The notes under the pieces are model-generated. The model saw only the letters and a program-made list of their open reading frames with translations. It ran no database searches and was not told where the DNA came from. Of a stretch of DNA of 64,000 nt, positions 26,827 to 35,968 are shown piece by piece. How positions within the stretch are numbered: the stretch's first letter is position 1; the number at the start of each line of letters is the position of its first letter. Both the position numbers and the translations under genes were made by a program. Source of the stretch: an uncultured Bacteroidales bacterium (GTDB taxonomy: Bacteria > Bacteroidota > Bacteroidia > Bacteroidales > UBA932); NCBI GenBank assembly GCA_905234285.1, contig CAJOHK010000007.1, forward strand, positions 69,152 through 133,151, read 5' to 3'.

Positions 26827-27795
26827 AGACTTTCGCAAGATGAGCCGACATGGATTGCGGAGCGTCCGGACCTCCTTTTCCCGGACAAGATCCACCACGG
26901 TTTTTCCCATCTGGTCAAAATCTGTAGAGATCGTGGTGAGGCCTCCGCACAGGATTTCATTCATGGGTTCCTCGTTAAAGGCAACCAGGCCATAATCTAC
27001 CCCAGCCTTGAGCCTTTGCTTGCGGGCCGCCAGTTCGATATTCACAATCTCCCTGCTTTCCGGCGTCAAATAAACCACTCCGGAACGTAAGGGCATGTCT
27101 TTCATGGTTTTGATGGAAGTGCACACAAAGTCATAATCCTTACAGAAACGCTGCACACCGTCATATCGCTCCGGTGGTTCTTTGGGACTGTTCTGAATAA
27201 ATACAATCTCGCCGTATTTGCGAAGCTGAGGGAGCCCGGATACCAGGGCATCGTATGTATCCAGCGCGAAATCCTGAGTAACCGAAGGGAAAGCTCCTTT
27301 TAGGGAATCGGCACAATGGTCGACAAGAATCACCTGACCGCCCAGCCTCCGGAGCTGCTTCTCCACGTCTTCAAATGGGCCGGTCATAACAACGTAAACC
27401 GTGTATTTCCCGGCCGACCTTTCCAGAAGCATATCCATAATTTCCCTCTTGTAATTATGGAAGACAACATCCACCTCTGCGCCTATGCCCAGTGAGGTGA
27501 CAATGGAAGTATAGAGATCCTGCTTGAAAGAGGTAAACTCGTTGAAAACGATCAAGAAACGGTGAATGGTCTCTACTCTTGTACTGCTCACAAAAAAACC
27601 CACAGACTGCTCGGCTTCTACCAGGCCACGGCTTTTGAGCTCTTCCATGGCCAGCACAACAGAACTTCGGGACAGCCCAGATTTAATGCGCCACGAATTG
27701 ATGGATGGAAGTTTGTCCCCGACTTTGTACTTCCCCTTCATGATGTTCCATTCCACTTCATGGACAATCCGTTTATAGTGTTTTTCCCTGAGCAT
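26821..27795 (-). CDS. GntR-type transcription regulator with LacI-like sensor domain
   Basis: 324 residues. The N-terminal 75 residues form a GntR winged helix (GKYKVGDKLPSINSW, SRSSVVLAMEELKSRGLVEA). The remainder resembles periplasmic-binding-protein sensor domains of the LacI/GalR kind (AEVDVVFHNYKREIMDMLLE, VDYGLVAFNEEPMNEILCGGLTTIS). Such GntR/LacI hybrids in Bacteroidetes usually control sugar operons. It lies just downstream of the galM end of the sugar/glycyl-radical operon and has its own promoter in the 52-base gap. It is the natural candidate regulator for that operon, which is inferred. A phosphosugar or sugar ligand is expected, identity unknown. Confidence 0.82.
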   Translation of the reverse strand: MLREKHYKRIVHEVEWNIMKGKYKVGDKLPSINSWRIKSGLSRSSVVLAMEELKSRGLVEAEQSVGFFVSSTRVETIHRFLIVFNEFTSFKQDLYTSIVTSLGIGAEVDVVFHNYKREIMDMLLERSAGKYTVYVVMTGPFEDVEKQLRRLGGQVILVDHCADSLKGAFPSVTQDFALDTYDALVSGLPQLRKYGEIVFIQNSPKEPPERYDGVQRFCKDYDFVCTSIKTMKDMPLRSGVVYLTPESREIVNIELAARKQRLKAGVDYGLVAFNEEPMNEILCGGLTTISTDFDQMGKTVVDLVREKEVRTLRNPCRLILRKSL

Positions 27796-27821
27796 AGACG
27801 TTGTATTACGGTTACTGCTTA

Positions 27822-27852
27822 CAAAAATAAGCGATTAGTCCGAAATATCAAT
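27822..27852 (-). promoter_or_regulatory. Promoter of the GntR-type regulator
   Basis: Minus-strand TATTTTTG (27829-27822) with ATTG (27852-27849) 19 bases upstream, one mismatch from TTTG-N19-TAnnTTTG. The -33 part overlaps the galM stop codon. Confidence 0.55.
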
Positions 27853-28819
27853 AGGAGAAGCGGTAAATGCAGGTATGTGTATAAGTATTCCCCGGCCTTA
27901 GAACCGTATCCGGGAAGCCGGGATGATGGATGGCATCGGGCCATGCCTGGGTTTCCAGGGCCAGGGCGCAGCGGTGGCCGATGAGGCGGCCACCTTTGCC
28001 GACATAAGAGCCGTCAAAGAAATTGCCGCTGTAGAACTGGATACCGCAACGGTCGGTGAGGACGTCCATCCTTCGACCGCTCTCCGGCTCATACAAGGAA
28101 GCCACCTGACGGAGGCCTTCACCGTCCAGGCACCAATTGTGGTCATAACCGCCGGCCGCATCGATATCCCTGCCGATGGTTTTACTCTCCCTGAAATCAA
28201 AGGGAGTCCCGTCCACAGGGCGTACTTCACCGGTGGGGATAAGCATTCCGTCTACCGGGAGGTAGGCCCTGGCCACAATCTGCAACTGATGCCCCGTGAT
28301 GGGCGTTGAAGCGTCCCCGGTCAGGTTAAAGAAGCTGTGGTGCGTAAGGTTGCACAGCGTAGGCTTGTCGGTAACGGCGCTGTAACTAACCTTAAAGGCG
28401 TTTTCCGGAGTGAGTTCATAGGTCATGCGCACCTTCAGGTTGCCGGGCCATCCTTCTTGACCGTCGGGGTCCATAAGACTGAGTACAATAGCGTTTTTGC
28501 TCACGCTGTCCACATGCCATTCCACCCGGTCGAAACCAATGAAACCGCCGTGCAAGGTATTTCCGTGGTCATTCTGCGCCAGCTCAAATACCTTCCCGTC
28601 CAGCGTGAAGCGGGCCCCGCCGAGGCGGTTGGCTACGCGGCCTATGGCGGCACCGAAAAAACGCTCGCCGGGAAGTGTCATGTATTCTTCGGGGGTTTCG
28701 TAACCCACAATTACATCGGCCCTTTTGCCATTCCGGTCCGGGACTATCAGGCTCAAAACACGCGCTCCGAAACTGCTCACCTGCATCTGGAGCGTGCCAT
28801 TTTGCAAAGTATAGATCAT
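27848..28819 (-). CDS. galM: Aldose 1-epimerase
   Basis: 323 residues. Interconverts alpha and beta anomers of aldoses in the cytoplasm; no signal peptide is present. Motifs are GRVANR, NDHGNTLHGG, NLTHHSFFNLTG with the catalytic His, and ALETQAWPDAIHHPGFP with the catalytic Glu. The start overlaps the MFS transporter stop by 4 bases (ATGA). It is the last gene of the activase, glycyl radical enzyme, transporter operon, so its substrate is probably the sugar brought in by that transporter. Confidence 0.93.
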   Translation of the reverse strand: MIYTLQNGTLQMQVSSFGARVLSLIVPDRNGKRADVIVGYETPEEYMTLPGERFFGAAIGRVANRLGGARFTLDGKVFELAQNDHGNTLHGGFIGFDRVEWHVDSVSKNAIVLSLMDPDGQEGWPGNLKVRMTYELTPENAFKVSYSAVTDKPTLCNLTHHSFFNLTGDASTPITGHQLQIVARAYLPVDGMLIPTGEVRPVDGTPFDFRESKTIGRDIDAAGGYDHNWCLDGEGLRQVASLYEPESGRRMDVLTDRCGIQFYSGNFFDGSYVGKGGRLIGHRCALALETQAWPDAIHHPGFPDTVLRPGNTYTHTCIYRFSY

Positions 28820-30135
28820 TTCTTAACCAACTCCTTTTGAATCTGTTCCAGGCTCTTGTTCTTGGTTTCGGGCAGCCACAGCGCAAACACGAAGGACAGG
28901 CCTGCCATCACGGCGAACACGCCGAAGATATACTGCCCGCCGATGGACAGGAACATGGGGAAGAACCAGGTGAGCAGGGCGCTCCAAACCCAGTGCGTGG
29001 CGCTGCCAAAAGCCTGGCCCTGGGCACGTACGCTGTTGGGGAAGACCTCGGCTATCACAACCCAGATGGTAGCGCCCATGGAAATTGCAAAGAAGGCAAT
29101 ATAGGCGCAAATGCAGACGAGGAGCATATATCCCTCAAAGTGGTTTGTGGCAAAACCCCAGGCTACCAGCGCCTGCGCCGTCACCATGCCCACAGCTCCA
29201 ATCAAGAGCAGAGTCTTGCGGCCCAGCTTGTCGATGAGGAACATTCCGATCATGGTGAAAGTCAGGTTTGTAAGGCCTACGATGATGCTCTGGAGCATGG
29301 CACCCTCGCGGAACACACCAGAGAGCTCGAAAAGACGCGGTGCGTAATAGAGGATGGCGTTGATACCGCTGAGCTGGTTAAAGGTGGCGATGAGGAAGGC
29401 GATGAGGATAGGAACCGAATACTTTTTCTGGAAAAGTTTCTCCTGGCCCGCCTTCGCGGCGTCTTTCAGTGACTCCTTGATGGCCGCGAGCTGGCCCGTC
29501 ACGTCCGACTCTCCGGTGCTTGCGAACACCTTTTGGGCGCCGGATTCATCGCCCTGACCCACCAGCCACCTCGGGCTTTCGGGAACCGTGAACATGAGCA
29601 CGGTGAACAGCAGGGCGGGAACGCTCTCGGCTACAATCATCCACTGCCAGTCGTTGGGAACGCCGGCAATCCAGTAGTTGGAGAAATAGGCCAGCACAAT
29701 GCCCAGCACAATATTGAACTGGAAGAAGCACACGAAGCGTCCGCGCCAGGCCGAGGGGGAAATCTCGGCGATGTACATGGGGCCGATCACCGAAGATGCG
29801 CCCACTGCCAGGCCGCCCAGGAAGCGGAAGAACATGAAACTGTACCAGTTCACGACAGCACCGCTGAAAACAGCGGAAATCAGATACAGGATGCCGATGA
29901 TAATCAGAGACTTCTTCCGGCCCAGCCGCTCGGCCGGCTTGCCGCAGAACAGCGCGCCGATGATGGTGCCGATAAGGGCGGTGGCCATGGTGAAGCCATG
30001 GGCGAAATCTCCCAGGCCATAAACTGCCTGAATCTGTTTCTCGGCGCCGGAAATAACGGCCGTATCAAAACCGAAGAGGAGGCCTCCGAGCGATGCTACG
30101 AAGGCAATCCAAAACATGTATCCTTTTAGTTTCAT
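28816..30135 (-). CDS. MFS sugar porter (XylE/GalP type)
   Basis: 439 residues with 12 predicted membrane helices. Sugar porter signatures are GGLLFGFDTAVISG in helix 1, the RLGRKKS loops, PMYIAEISPSAWRG, PESPRWLVG and PETKNKSLEQIQ at the C-terminus. Proton-coupled import of a monosaccharide across the inner membrane is expected; the exact sugar cannot be read from the sequence. The start overlaps the stop of the glycyl radical enzyme by 4 bases. Confidence 0.92.
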   Translation of the reverse strand: MKLKGYMFWIAFVASLGGLLFGFDTAVISGAEKQIQAVYGLGDFAHGFTMATALIGTIIGALFCGKPAERLGRKKSLIIIGILYLISAVFSGAVVNWYSFMFFRFLGGLAVGASSVIGPMYIAEISPSAWRGRFVCFFQFNIVLGIVLAYFSNYWIAGVPNDWQWMIVAESVPALLFTVLMFTVPESPRWLVGQGDESGAQKVFASTGESDVTGQLAAIKESLKDAAKAGQEKLFQKKYSVPILIAFLIATFNQLSGINAILYYAPRLFELSGVFREGAMLQSIIVGLTNLTFTMIGMFLIDKLGRKTLLLIGAVGMVTAQALVAWGFATNHFEGYMLLVCICAYIAFFAISMGATIWVVIAEVFPNSVRAQGQAFGSATHWVWSALLTWFFPMFLSIGGQYIFGVFAVMAGLSFVFALWLPETKNKSLEQIQKELVKK

Positions 30136-32201
30136 ATCTTGTATTTGATGCGTTCAATAATGTGGTCCTGATAACATTCGTCCAGCTCCACAAAGTAGCC
30201 GCTCCAGCCCCAGACTCTGACAATGAGGTCCCGGTGCAATTCGGGATGGGCTTTCGCATCCAGCAGGGTCTCTTTATTCAGGGTATTCAGCTGGAGCTGA
30301 TGACCGCCCTGGCGCATATAATTACGGATGAGCATCGCGAGTTTCTCAATGGTTTCCTCATTGCGGAAAATGCTTTCGTCCAGTTCGATGGTAAGCGGGC
30401 CGCCATTGATGGTATCTTCCAGATGCTGCTTGGAGAAGGAGCGCATTACCGAAACGGGGCCTTTCTGATGCAGGAACATGCTGGGGGTGAAGTTGGCAGG
30501 AATCACCTCCCCGGCAAAACGGCCGTCAGGGGTGGCGGGCAGGTCCTTGGCATGGAAAATATAGTACATGGCCGTACCGGTGCCGGCGCGCCAGATGCCG
30601 CCGCGCTCATTCTTAATTCCATGCAGACCCCTTGCAAAGGATTCCAGCAAGGCCGAGCCGATGGCATCAGGGTCTTCCTGGTCCAAACCCATCTTGGGCG
30701 CCTCGTTCCGGAGGCGTTCCTGCAAGGCCTCATGACCCTTGAAGTTCTGGTGGATGGCATCCATAAGCTCCTCGAAAGATAGTGATTTTTCTTCATAGTA
30801 GAGCTTCTTGATGACGGCCAGGGAATCGGCCGCCGTAGAAAGACCGGTGCCGTGCACTCCGTAGTTGTTGGAATTGCCGCCCATGGAAATGTCCTGTGCC
30901 CTTTCGATGGTACCGCCCATCACCATGGACATAAACGGGGCGGGAACGATGTACAGGTTGTCATGAGCCTTGGTTATACGCAGACATTCGGCCTTGATCT
31001 GGCTGTCTATATAGGCATAGAAGGCATCATAGGTGGGATAATCGGCCAGATGTTCCAGCGCATCGGACACGATGCCGGCAAAGGACAGGGCGTCGATGTT
31101 CACGATCTCCATGCCGTTCTTGGGAACGATGAATTCCCAGCAGGCCGCCACCACGTAGTTAAAGGCGTCCTCGGCCGAGTAACCCAGTTTCAGAAGACCG
31201 GGAATCACCACGCCGTCGTTGTCGTACTGCGGGAAACCCAGGCCGCGCTGCGTAAGCTTCGCGCCAAGTTTATACACTTCCAGCGGGGTTTCGCCATCGC
31301 AGCGCAGGTTAATTTTAGGATCGATCAGGTTCAGTTCGTAGCTGGCTTTGAGGCACATTTCCGACACCTCGTTGAAGAGGTATTCGCCCTCCGGATTACG
31401 GCCGCCCAGCACGATGCTCTGGCCGTTGTCGCCCTGCTGCATACCCACGTACAGGTCGCTGTCCTTGTTGCAGGTAAGGAAGAATTCTTCGATGAGGTCA
31501 AAGGCCTGCTCCCGGGTGATGCGTCCGGCGTCGATATCGGCTTTATAGTACGGATAGATATACTGGTCGAAGCGACCCAGGGTATTGTGGTAGCAATCGC
31601 TCTCCCACAGGGCGAAATGCACCATGCGAAGAAGTTGCAGGGCTTGATGGAGTGTCTTGGCTCCGTCCCGGCTCACGGCCAGGAGATCGTCGGCCACTTG
31701 CTGCAGGCCCGCCTGCTGCGCACAGTCGCGGTATTTCAGGATAAAGTCCTGGACGGCGCAGATACTTTCCCTGGCAGCGTTCAGGAAATCCACCTGTTCC
31801 CGGGTCAATGACGTGTCCTGGAGACGCTCTTCCACCTGTTTTCTGCGCAGGCCCAGACCATCCCGGAGAATCCCTTCATAGTCGGCCGAAATATTGGATA
31901 CGGTGCCGCGCTCATGCAAGGTATGCTTGGAGCGGATATCGGCCCATTCTTCCTCGGTAAAGACGGAAGGGATACTGCTGACGGTGCGGGTGGCCACGAT
32001 GGTCTCTCCTTCCAGGATGATGGGGGTTTCGGCCTCCAGCAGCGCATTGAGCATGCGGGCGCTACGTTCGACGGGCACTACGCCCTGTGCCTTGAAAGTC
32101 TCGTTCAGTTTGTCCAGCCCGAGTTGTTCCGGGCTGCGGCGGAAGCCATGGTGCTTCCGGTTCCAAATAAAGGCCCTGAGGGTCTCTATCCTGTTATTCA
32201 T
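30132..32201 (-). CDS. Glycyl radical enzyme of unknown substrate
   Basis: 689 residues. The glycyl radical loop RVWGWSGYF near the C-terminus places the radical at Gly665, 24 residues from the end. The thiyl Cys is Cys354 in VVAACWEF, followed two residues later by Glu356. Pyruvate formate-lyase has Cys-Cys there, while glycyl-radical dehydratases and lyases have Cys-x-Glu, so this is a dehydratase/lyase-type enzyme and not PFL. It is shorter than most characterised family members (about 750-850). The neighbours are a dedicated activase (4-base overlap), a sugar porter and aldose epimerase, which suggests a sugar-derived substrate. That is inferred. Confidence 0.88.
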   Translation of the reverse strand: MNNRIETLRAFIWNRKHHGFRRSPEQLGLDKLNETFKAQGVVPVERSARMLNALLEAETPIILEGETIVATRTVSSIPSVFTEEEWADIRSKHTLHERGTVSNISADYEGILRDGLGLRRKQVEERLQDTSLTREQVDFLNAARESICAVQDFILKYRDCAQQAGLQQVADDLLAVSRDGAKTLHQALQLLRMVHFALWESDCYHNTLGRFDQYIYPYYKADIDAGRITREQAFDLIEEFFLTCNKDSDLYVGMQQGDNGQSIVLGGRNPEGEYLFNEVSEMCLKASYELNLIDPKINLRCDGETPLEVYKLGAKLTQRGLGFPQYDNDGVVIPGLLKLGYSAEDAFNYVVAACWEFIVPKNGMEIVNIDALSFAGIVSDALEHLADYPTYDAFYAYIDSQIKAECLRITKAHDNLYIVPAPFMSMVMGGTIERAQDISMGGNSNNYGVHGTGLSTAADSLAVIKKLYYEEKSLSFEELMDAIHQNFKGHEALQERLRNEAPKMGLDQEDPDAIGSALLESFARGLHGIKNERGGIWRAGTGTAMYYIFHAKDLPATPDGRFAGEVIPANFTPSMFLHQKGPVSVMRSFSKQHLEDTINGGPLTIELDESIFRNEETIEKLAMLIRNYMRQGGHQLQLNTLNKETLLDAKAHPELHRDLIVRVWGWSGYFVELDECYQDHIIERIKYKI

Positions 32202-32950
32202 AGTATCATTAGTTTAATACCCTTCTCCGTGAAAACATCATGGATTTCAGGCGGTTGTTTTTCGTCAAAAGGAGGATTATAGGGAATTCCCAACATGGGA
32301 TACTTAGCTCCCGCGACCTGGTTGTAACGGAGCAGTTCTACGCGCACAAGACCGGAGGCGCCCTGGACCAGGGCTGCCGTAGCCTCGATATTCTCCGGGG
32401 TGTCGTTTATGCCCGGGATGAGCGGAACGCGGGCCACGAAAGGCTTCCCCGAATCTTTCAGCAGCTTCAGGTTTTGCAGGATGGGGGCATTGTCGGCACC
32501 TGTAAATTGCCTGTGCATGGCAGGATCTGCAAGCTTGATGTCATAAAGGATCAGATCAGCACGGGATAAAACCTGTTCAAAGGCTGCCGGAGCAGCATAG
32601 CCACAGGTTTCCACGGCCTTATGAATCTGGGGAATAAGATCCATCACCTCGCACAGAAATGCCGACTGCAGCAACGGCTCACCACCCGTAAAGGTAATGC
32701 CTCCCCCGCTGTCCCGGTACAAGGCTTCGTCTCTTCTCAGTTTTTCGGCCAGTTCTTCTGCCTCAATCCGGTACCCGCAAAGCTCCTCCCTTCCCTTCTT
32801 TACCAGGGTTTGAGGCGTCATCTGCCAACTTTCGGGATTATGACACCAGGCACAGCGCAAAGGGCAGCCCTTCAGGAAAACGGTGGTCCTGATTCCAGGG
32901 CCGTCGTTCAGGGCAAATTCCTCTATGCTAAAGATGAAGCCGGAGCTCAT
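32198..32950 (-). CDS. Glycyl radical enzyme activase (radical SAM)
   Basis: 250 residues. CPLRCAWC gives the CxxxCxxC radical-SAM cluster motif, and GGITFTGGEPLLQ the SAM-binding region. It generates the glycyl radical on the downstream enzyme using S-adenosylmethionine. The region after the cluster has only one further Cys before residue 70, so the 60-residue ferredoxin-like insert found in most non-PFL activases is absent. In size and layout it is PflA-like. It is the first gene of a four-gene overlapping operon. Confidence 0.9.
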   Translation of the reverse strand: MSSGFIFSIEEFALNDGPGIRTTVFLKGCPLRCAWCHNPESWQMTPQTLVKKGREELCGYRIEAEELAEKLRRDEALYRDSGGGITFTGGEPLLQSAFLCEVMDLIPQIHKAVETCGYAAPAAFEQVLSRADLILYDIKLADPAMHRQFTGADNAPILQNLKLLKDSGKPFVARVPLIPGINDTPENIEATAALVQGASGLVRVELLRYNQVAGAKYPMLGIPYNPPFDEKQPPEIHDVFTEKGIKLMIL

Positions 32951-32975
32951 GGTTACAGTTCGATAGTGCTTGGTG

Positions 32976-33024
32976 CAAATTTACCAAATCCGCAAAACCG
33001 GTATGCGCCGTTCTGTTTTTTTAC
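32976..33024 (-). promoter_or_regulatory. Promoter of the glycyl-radical/sugar operon with CAGAACG element
   Basis: Minus-strand TAAATTTG (32983-32976) is a -7 box. The element GTAAAAAAACAGAACG... occupies 33024-32997, covering the -33 region; CAGAACG begins 32 bases before the -7 box. No TTTG -33 box is seen. Confidence 0.55.
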
Positions 33025-33073
33025 ATCATTTGCATACCAAATTCTTGGCAGGCAAAGGGTTTTCGCCGTACCT

Positions 33074-33105
33074 CTTGTTACTTTTCCTAAAAATCATTAA
33101 ATTTG
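33074..33105 (+). promoter_or_regulatory. Promoter of the class II aldolase gene
   Basis: CTTG at 33074-33077, then 20 bases, then TAAATTTG at 33098-33105, close to the Bacteroidetes consensus. The leader would be about 35 bases and A/T-rich. Confidence 0.6.
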
Positions 33106-33144
33106 CATGATTTAAGAATTTATACTTATCATCATCAATAAACT

Positions 33145-34143
33145 ATGGTATCTTACAAAGAATTAGGTCTTGTGAACACCCGCGAGATGTTCAAGAAGGC
33201 CGTTGCTGGCGGTTACGCCATCCCCGCTTTCAATTTCAATAATATGGAGCAGCTGCAGGCCATCATCATGGCCGCCGCAGAGACCAAGAGCCCCGTTATC
33301 CTCCAGGTCTCCAAGGGTGCCCGTAACTATGCCAACGCCACTCTCCTCCGCTATATGGCCGAAGGTGCTGTTGCATACGCCAAAGAAATTGGTTGGGAGA
33401 ATCCCCAGATCTGCCTCCACCTGGATCACGGCAGCAGCTTCGAGCTGTGCAAGGACTGCGTGGACATGGGCTTCAGCTCCGTCATGATTGACGCCTCCTC
33501 CCTCCCCTATGAGGAGAACATCGCCCTCACCAAGAAGGTAGTAGACTACGCACATCAGTACGATGTTACCGTAGAGGCCGAGCTCGGCGTTCTGGCCGGC
33601 GTAGAGGATGAGGTTTCCGCTGCCGAATCCCACTACACCAAGCCCGAGGAAGTGATCGATTTCGCCACCCGCACCGGCTGCGACTCCCTCGCTATCTCCA
33701 TCGGCACCAGCCACGGCGCATACAAGTTCACCCCCGAGCAGTGCACCCGTGACCCCAAGACCGGCCGCCTGGTACCCCCGCCGCTGGCATTCAACGTGCT
33801 GCATGAGATTGAGAAGAAGCTCCCCGGCTTCCCCATCGTCCTTCACGGCTCCAGCTCCGTTCCTCAGGAGTATGTGGATATGTGCAACCAGTACGGTGGC
33901 AACCTTCCCAATGCCGTCGGCATTCCCGAGGAGCAGCTCCGCGAGGCCTCCAAGAGCGCTGTCTGCAAAATCAACATCGACTCTGACAGCCGTCTGGCCA
34001 TGACCGGCGCCATCCGCAAGTACCTGGCCGAGAATCCCAGCCACTTCGATCCCCGCCAGTATCTGACTCCCGCCCGCGAGGCCATGAAGCAGATGTACAT
34101 CCACAAGATTGTGAACGTACTGGGTTCCAACGGTAAGGCCTAG
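33145..34143 (+). CDS. fba: Class II fructose-bisphosphate aldolase
   Basis: 332 residues. Zinc-dependent aldolase that splits fructose 1,6-bisphosphate into dihydroxyacetone phosphate and glyceraldehyde 3-phosphate. Motifs are LHLDHGSSFE, VEAELGVLAG, ISIGTSHGAYKF, IVLHGSSSVPQEY and KINIDSDSR, including the zinc His residues. Codon use is strongly biased, as expected for a highly expressed glycolytic gene. It is divergent from the sugar/glycyl-radical operon, with its own promoter and terminator, so it is more likely the housekeeping enzyme than a pathway-specific one. A tagatose-type substrate cannot be excluded. Confidence 0.93.
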   Translation: MVSYKELGLVNTREMFKKAVAGGYAIPAFNFNNMEQLQAIIMAAAETKSPVILQVSKGARNYANATLLRYMAEGAVAYAKEIGWENPQICLHLDHGSSFELCKDCVDMGFSSVMIDASSLPYEENIALTKKVVDYAHQYDVTVEAELGVLAGVEDEVSAAESHYTKPEEVIDFATRTGCDSLAISIGTSHGAYKFTPEQCTRDPKTGRLVPPPLAFNVLHEIEKKLPGFPIVLHGSSSVPQEYVDMCNQYGGNLPNAVGIPEEQLREASKSAVCKINIDSDSRLAMTGAIRKYLAENPSHFDPRQYLTPAREAMKQMYIHKIVNVLGSNGKA

Positions 34144-34162
34144 TCTCAAGTCCTTTAGCTAA

Positions 34163-34203
34163 AAGCCGTCCATGTGAAAACGTGGGCGGTTTTTTGTTTT
34201 TTC
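34163..34203 (+). terminator. Intrinsic terminator of the aldolase gene
   Basis: GCCGTCCATGT pairs with ACGTGGGCGGT (two G-U pairs) around a short GAA loop, followed by a run of T interrupted once (34190-34203). Confidence 0.8.
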
Positions 34204-34252
34204 AGGATTATTTGCCTATCTTGCAAATTGTTACTGAAAAAACCGCATAATT

Positions 34253-35964
34253 ATGCATAGATTGATATGGATTCCCCTTTCGGCGGCCCTCCTATTTGCG
34301 TACGCGTGCTCGCGCACCCAGGAGGAGGAAATTCCCGCTGCGGCCGCTACCGGCACCGCGCAGGAAGAAGCGCCTGCCGCCGTACAGCTGGGCATGGGCA
34401 GTCCGGCCCTGGTAGACACCAAGGCCGCCGTGGATGCCTGGTCGGGCAATGAAAAATTGTTTATCTTTGGTTTCCCGCTGGAAAACGACGCCCCTGCACT
34501 CCCGGACGAGTCATTTATTTTCAACGTCCCGGCCATGTCTCCCGCCACCGGGACCTCCGGTCTCATCAATCTGTATAACCCGGAGGTTTCCACCGACAAC
34601 TATAAGGAGCCTTTCTATTACACCGAGAAAGTCAACTACGCCTTTTACGGGTACCACGTAGGAGATGGCGCATACATGGAGAACGACGGCGTAACACCGC
34701 GCATCCAATATGAGGACTCATACAACGGTTACTATGCCACCCTCCGCATTGACGGAACCCAGGACGTAATGGTGGGCACCACCCCTGACCGAAATGCGAT
34801 AGCCGATGCCACCGGCGTCAATCCCAAGCGTATCTACAGCGCCTTTGCCGCCCGCCGGGGCGTTCACCCGGAGCTCGTCTTCCAGCATGTCCTATCCCGC
34901 TTCCGCTTCCGCGTTCTAAGCGGCTCCCAAACGGCCGCAAGCAGCGTAACTGTGGATGCCATTCAGGTCCAGTCCAACTCGCAAGCTTTCCTCTTTGTGG
35001 CAGGCCCCGCCTACTCCGTTGGATGGATCTCGGGCTCACTCAGGCCTATACCCTGCCAGCGCTGGGCGATCAGCCCATCGAACTCCCCGGCAGCATCATG
35101 GTGATGCCGGGGAGCACTATCTATCCTATCAAGTTGCACATGAACCAGAATGGTATCACAGAATCGGCCGCCAACACGCAGGAGTTCGAAATTGACTTTG
35201 AGCGCCTGCTGCAGTCCTCGGACGAATGTGCCACCGCCGGCCACCAGTACTGGATTACCATCACCGTCTATGGCCTTGAGGCCGTCAACATCACCGTCTC
35301 CCTCACCCCTTGGGACGAAGGCGGTTCGGTAGAAGTAGATCCGGATAAAGACTTCGTTGTGAGCACTCAGAATCCCCCGGTGGCCGATGCCGCGGGAGGC
35401 GCCCTGGACGTTCCCATCGTAGCCACAGACCAATACACCTACACGGTGGACGCCAGCTGGGTGCACGTAGTAAATAACGCCCCGGCTCCCGCACCGGCCC
35501 TCACCAAGGCCGATGTCATTGAGGAGACCCTGCACTTTATGTTGGATCCTAACCCGGGACGATACAGGGTTGCCAAAGTCAATTTCTATGTAAACGGAGA
35601 GCCCGACTATGGCTTTACCATCTCGCAGAACGGCGCCCAGGATTTCCCCGACGAGCTGGGAATCTATCCTTCGCAGGGAGAAGATTATGTCTTTAATCCC
35701 GTCACAGACCTTGTGAGTGTCTATCAGGTGAGCAGCCAGTGTTGGTCCCGCTTCTTGTTCCCCGCCACCAATACGGTCTACGAGCTGGGCCCCATTCCCC
35801 AGAGCCTGTCCCTGGACCAGGAGTTTGACGCCAGCTTTACGGTAAGCGTAAACGGGCAAACCACCTCGTCACGCGATATCACGGTGAGAGTCATCGAAAT
35901 AAAGGATAATAAAGTCAAATTGCTCGACGCCGAGCATCTGGACGGTTACACCATCATATTCTAA
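34253..35964 (+). pseudogene. Fimbrillin-family lipoprotein broken by a frameshift
   Basis: The first frame (34253 onward) encodes a lipoprotein signal (FAYAC) and a clear fimbrillin-family body (TKAAVDAWSGNEKLFIFGF, TEKVNYAFYGYHVGD, AFAARRGVHPELVFQHVLSRF), but turns to nonsense near base 35,020 and stops at 35,104. The second frame, reading from 35,023 to 35,964, continues the same protein (LPALGDQPIELPGSIMVMPG, TITVYGLEAVNITVSL) and adds a BACON-like strand pattern (YVNGEPDYGFTISQNGA) before the end. A single base missing between about 35,015 and 35,027 explains this. It could be a real mutation, phase variation or an assembly error. The protease gene follows after 4 bases. Confidence 0.75.
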
Positions 35965-35968
35965 GGCC

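Noticed and set aside
30132..32201. Pyruvate formate-lyase (pflB)
   Set aside because: The active site has Ala-Ala-Cys-Trp-Glu in place of the Cys-Cys pair, and the gene sits in a sugar operon.
34253..35964. Programmed ribosomal frameshift in the fimbrillin-family gene
   Set aside because: No slippery heptamer is visible near 35,020, and the event needs a net shift best explained by one missing base.
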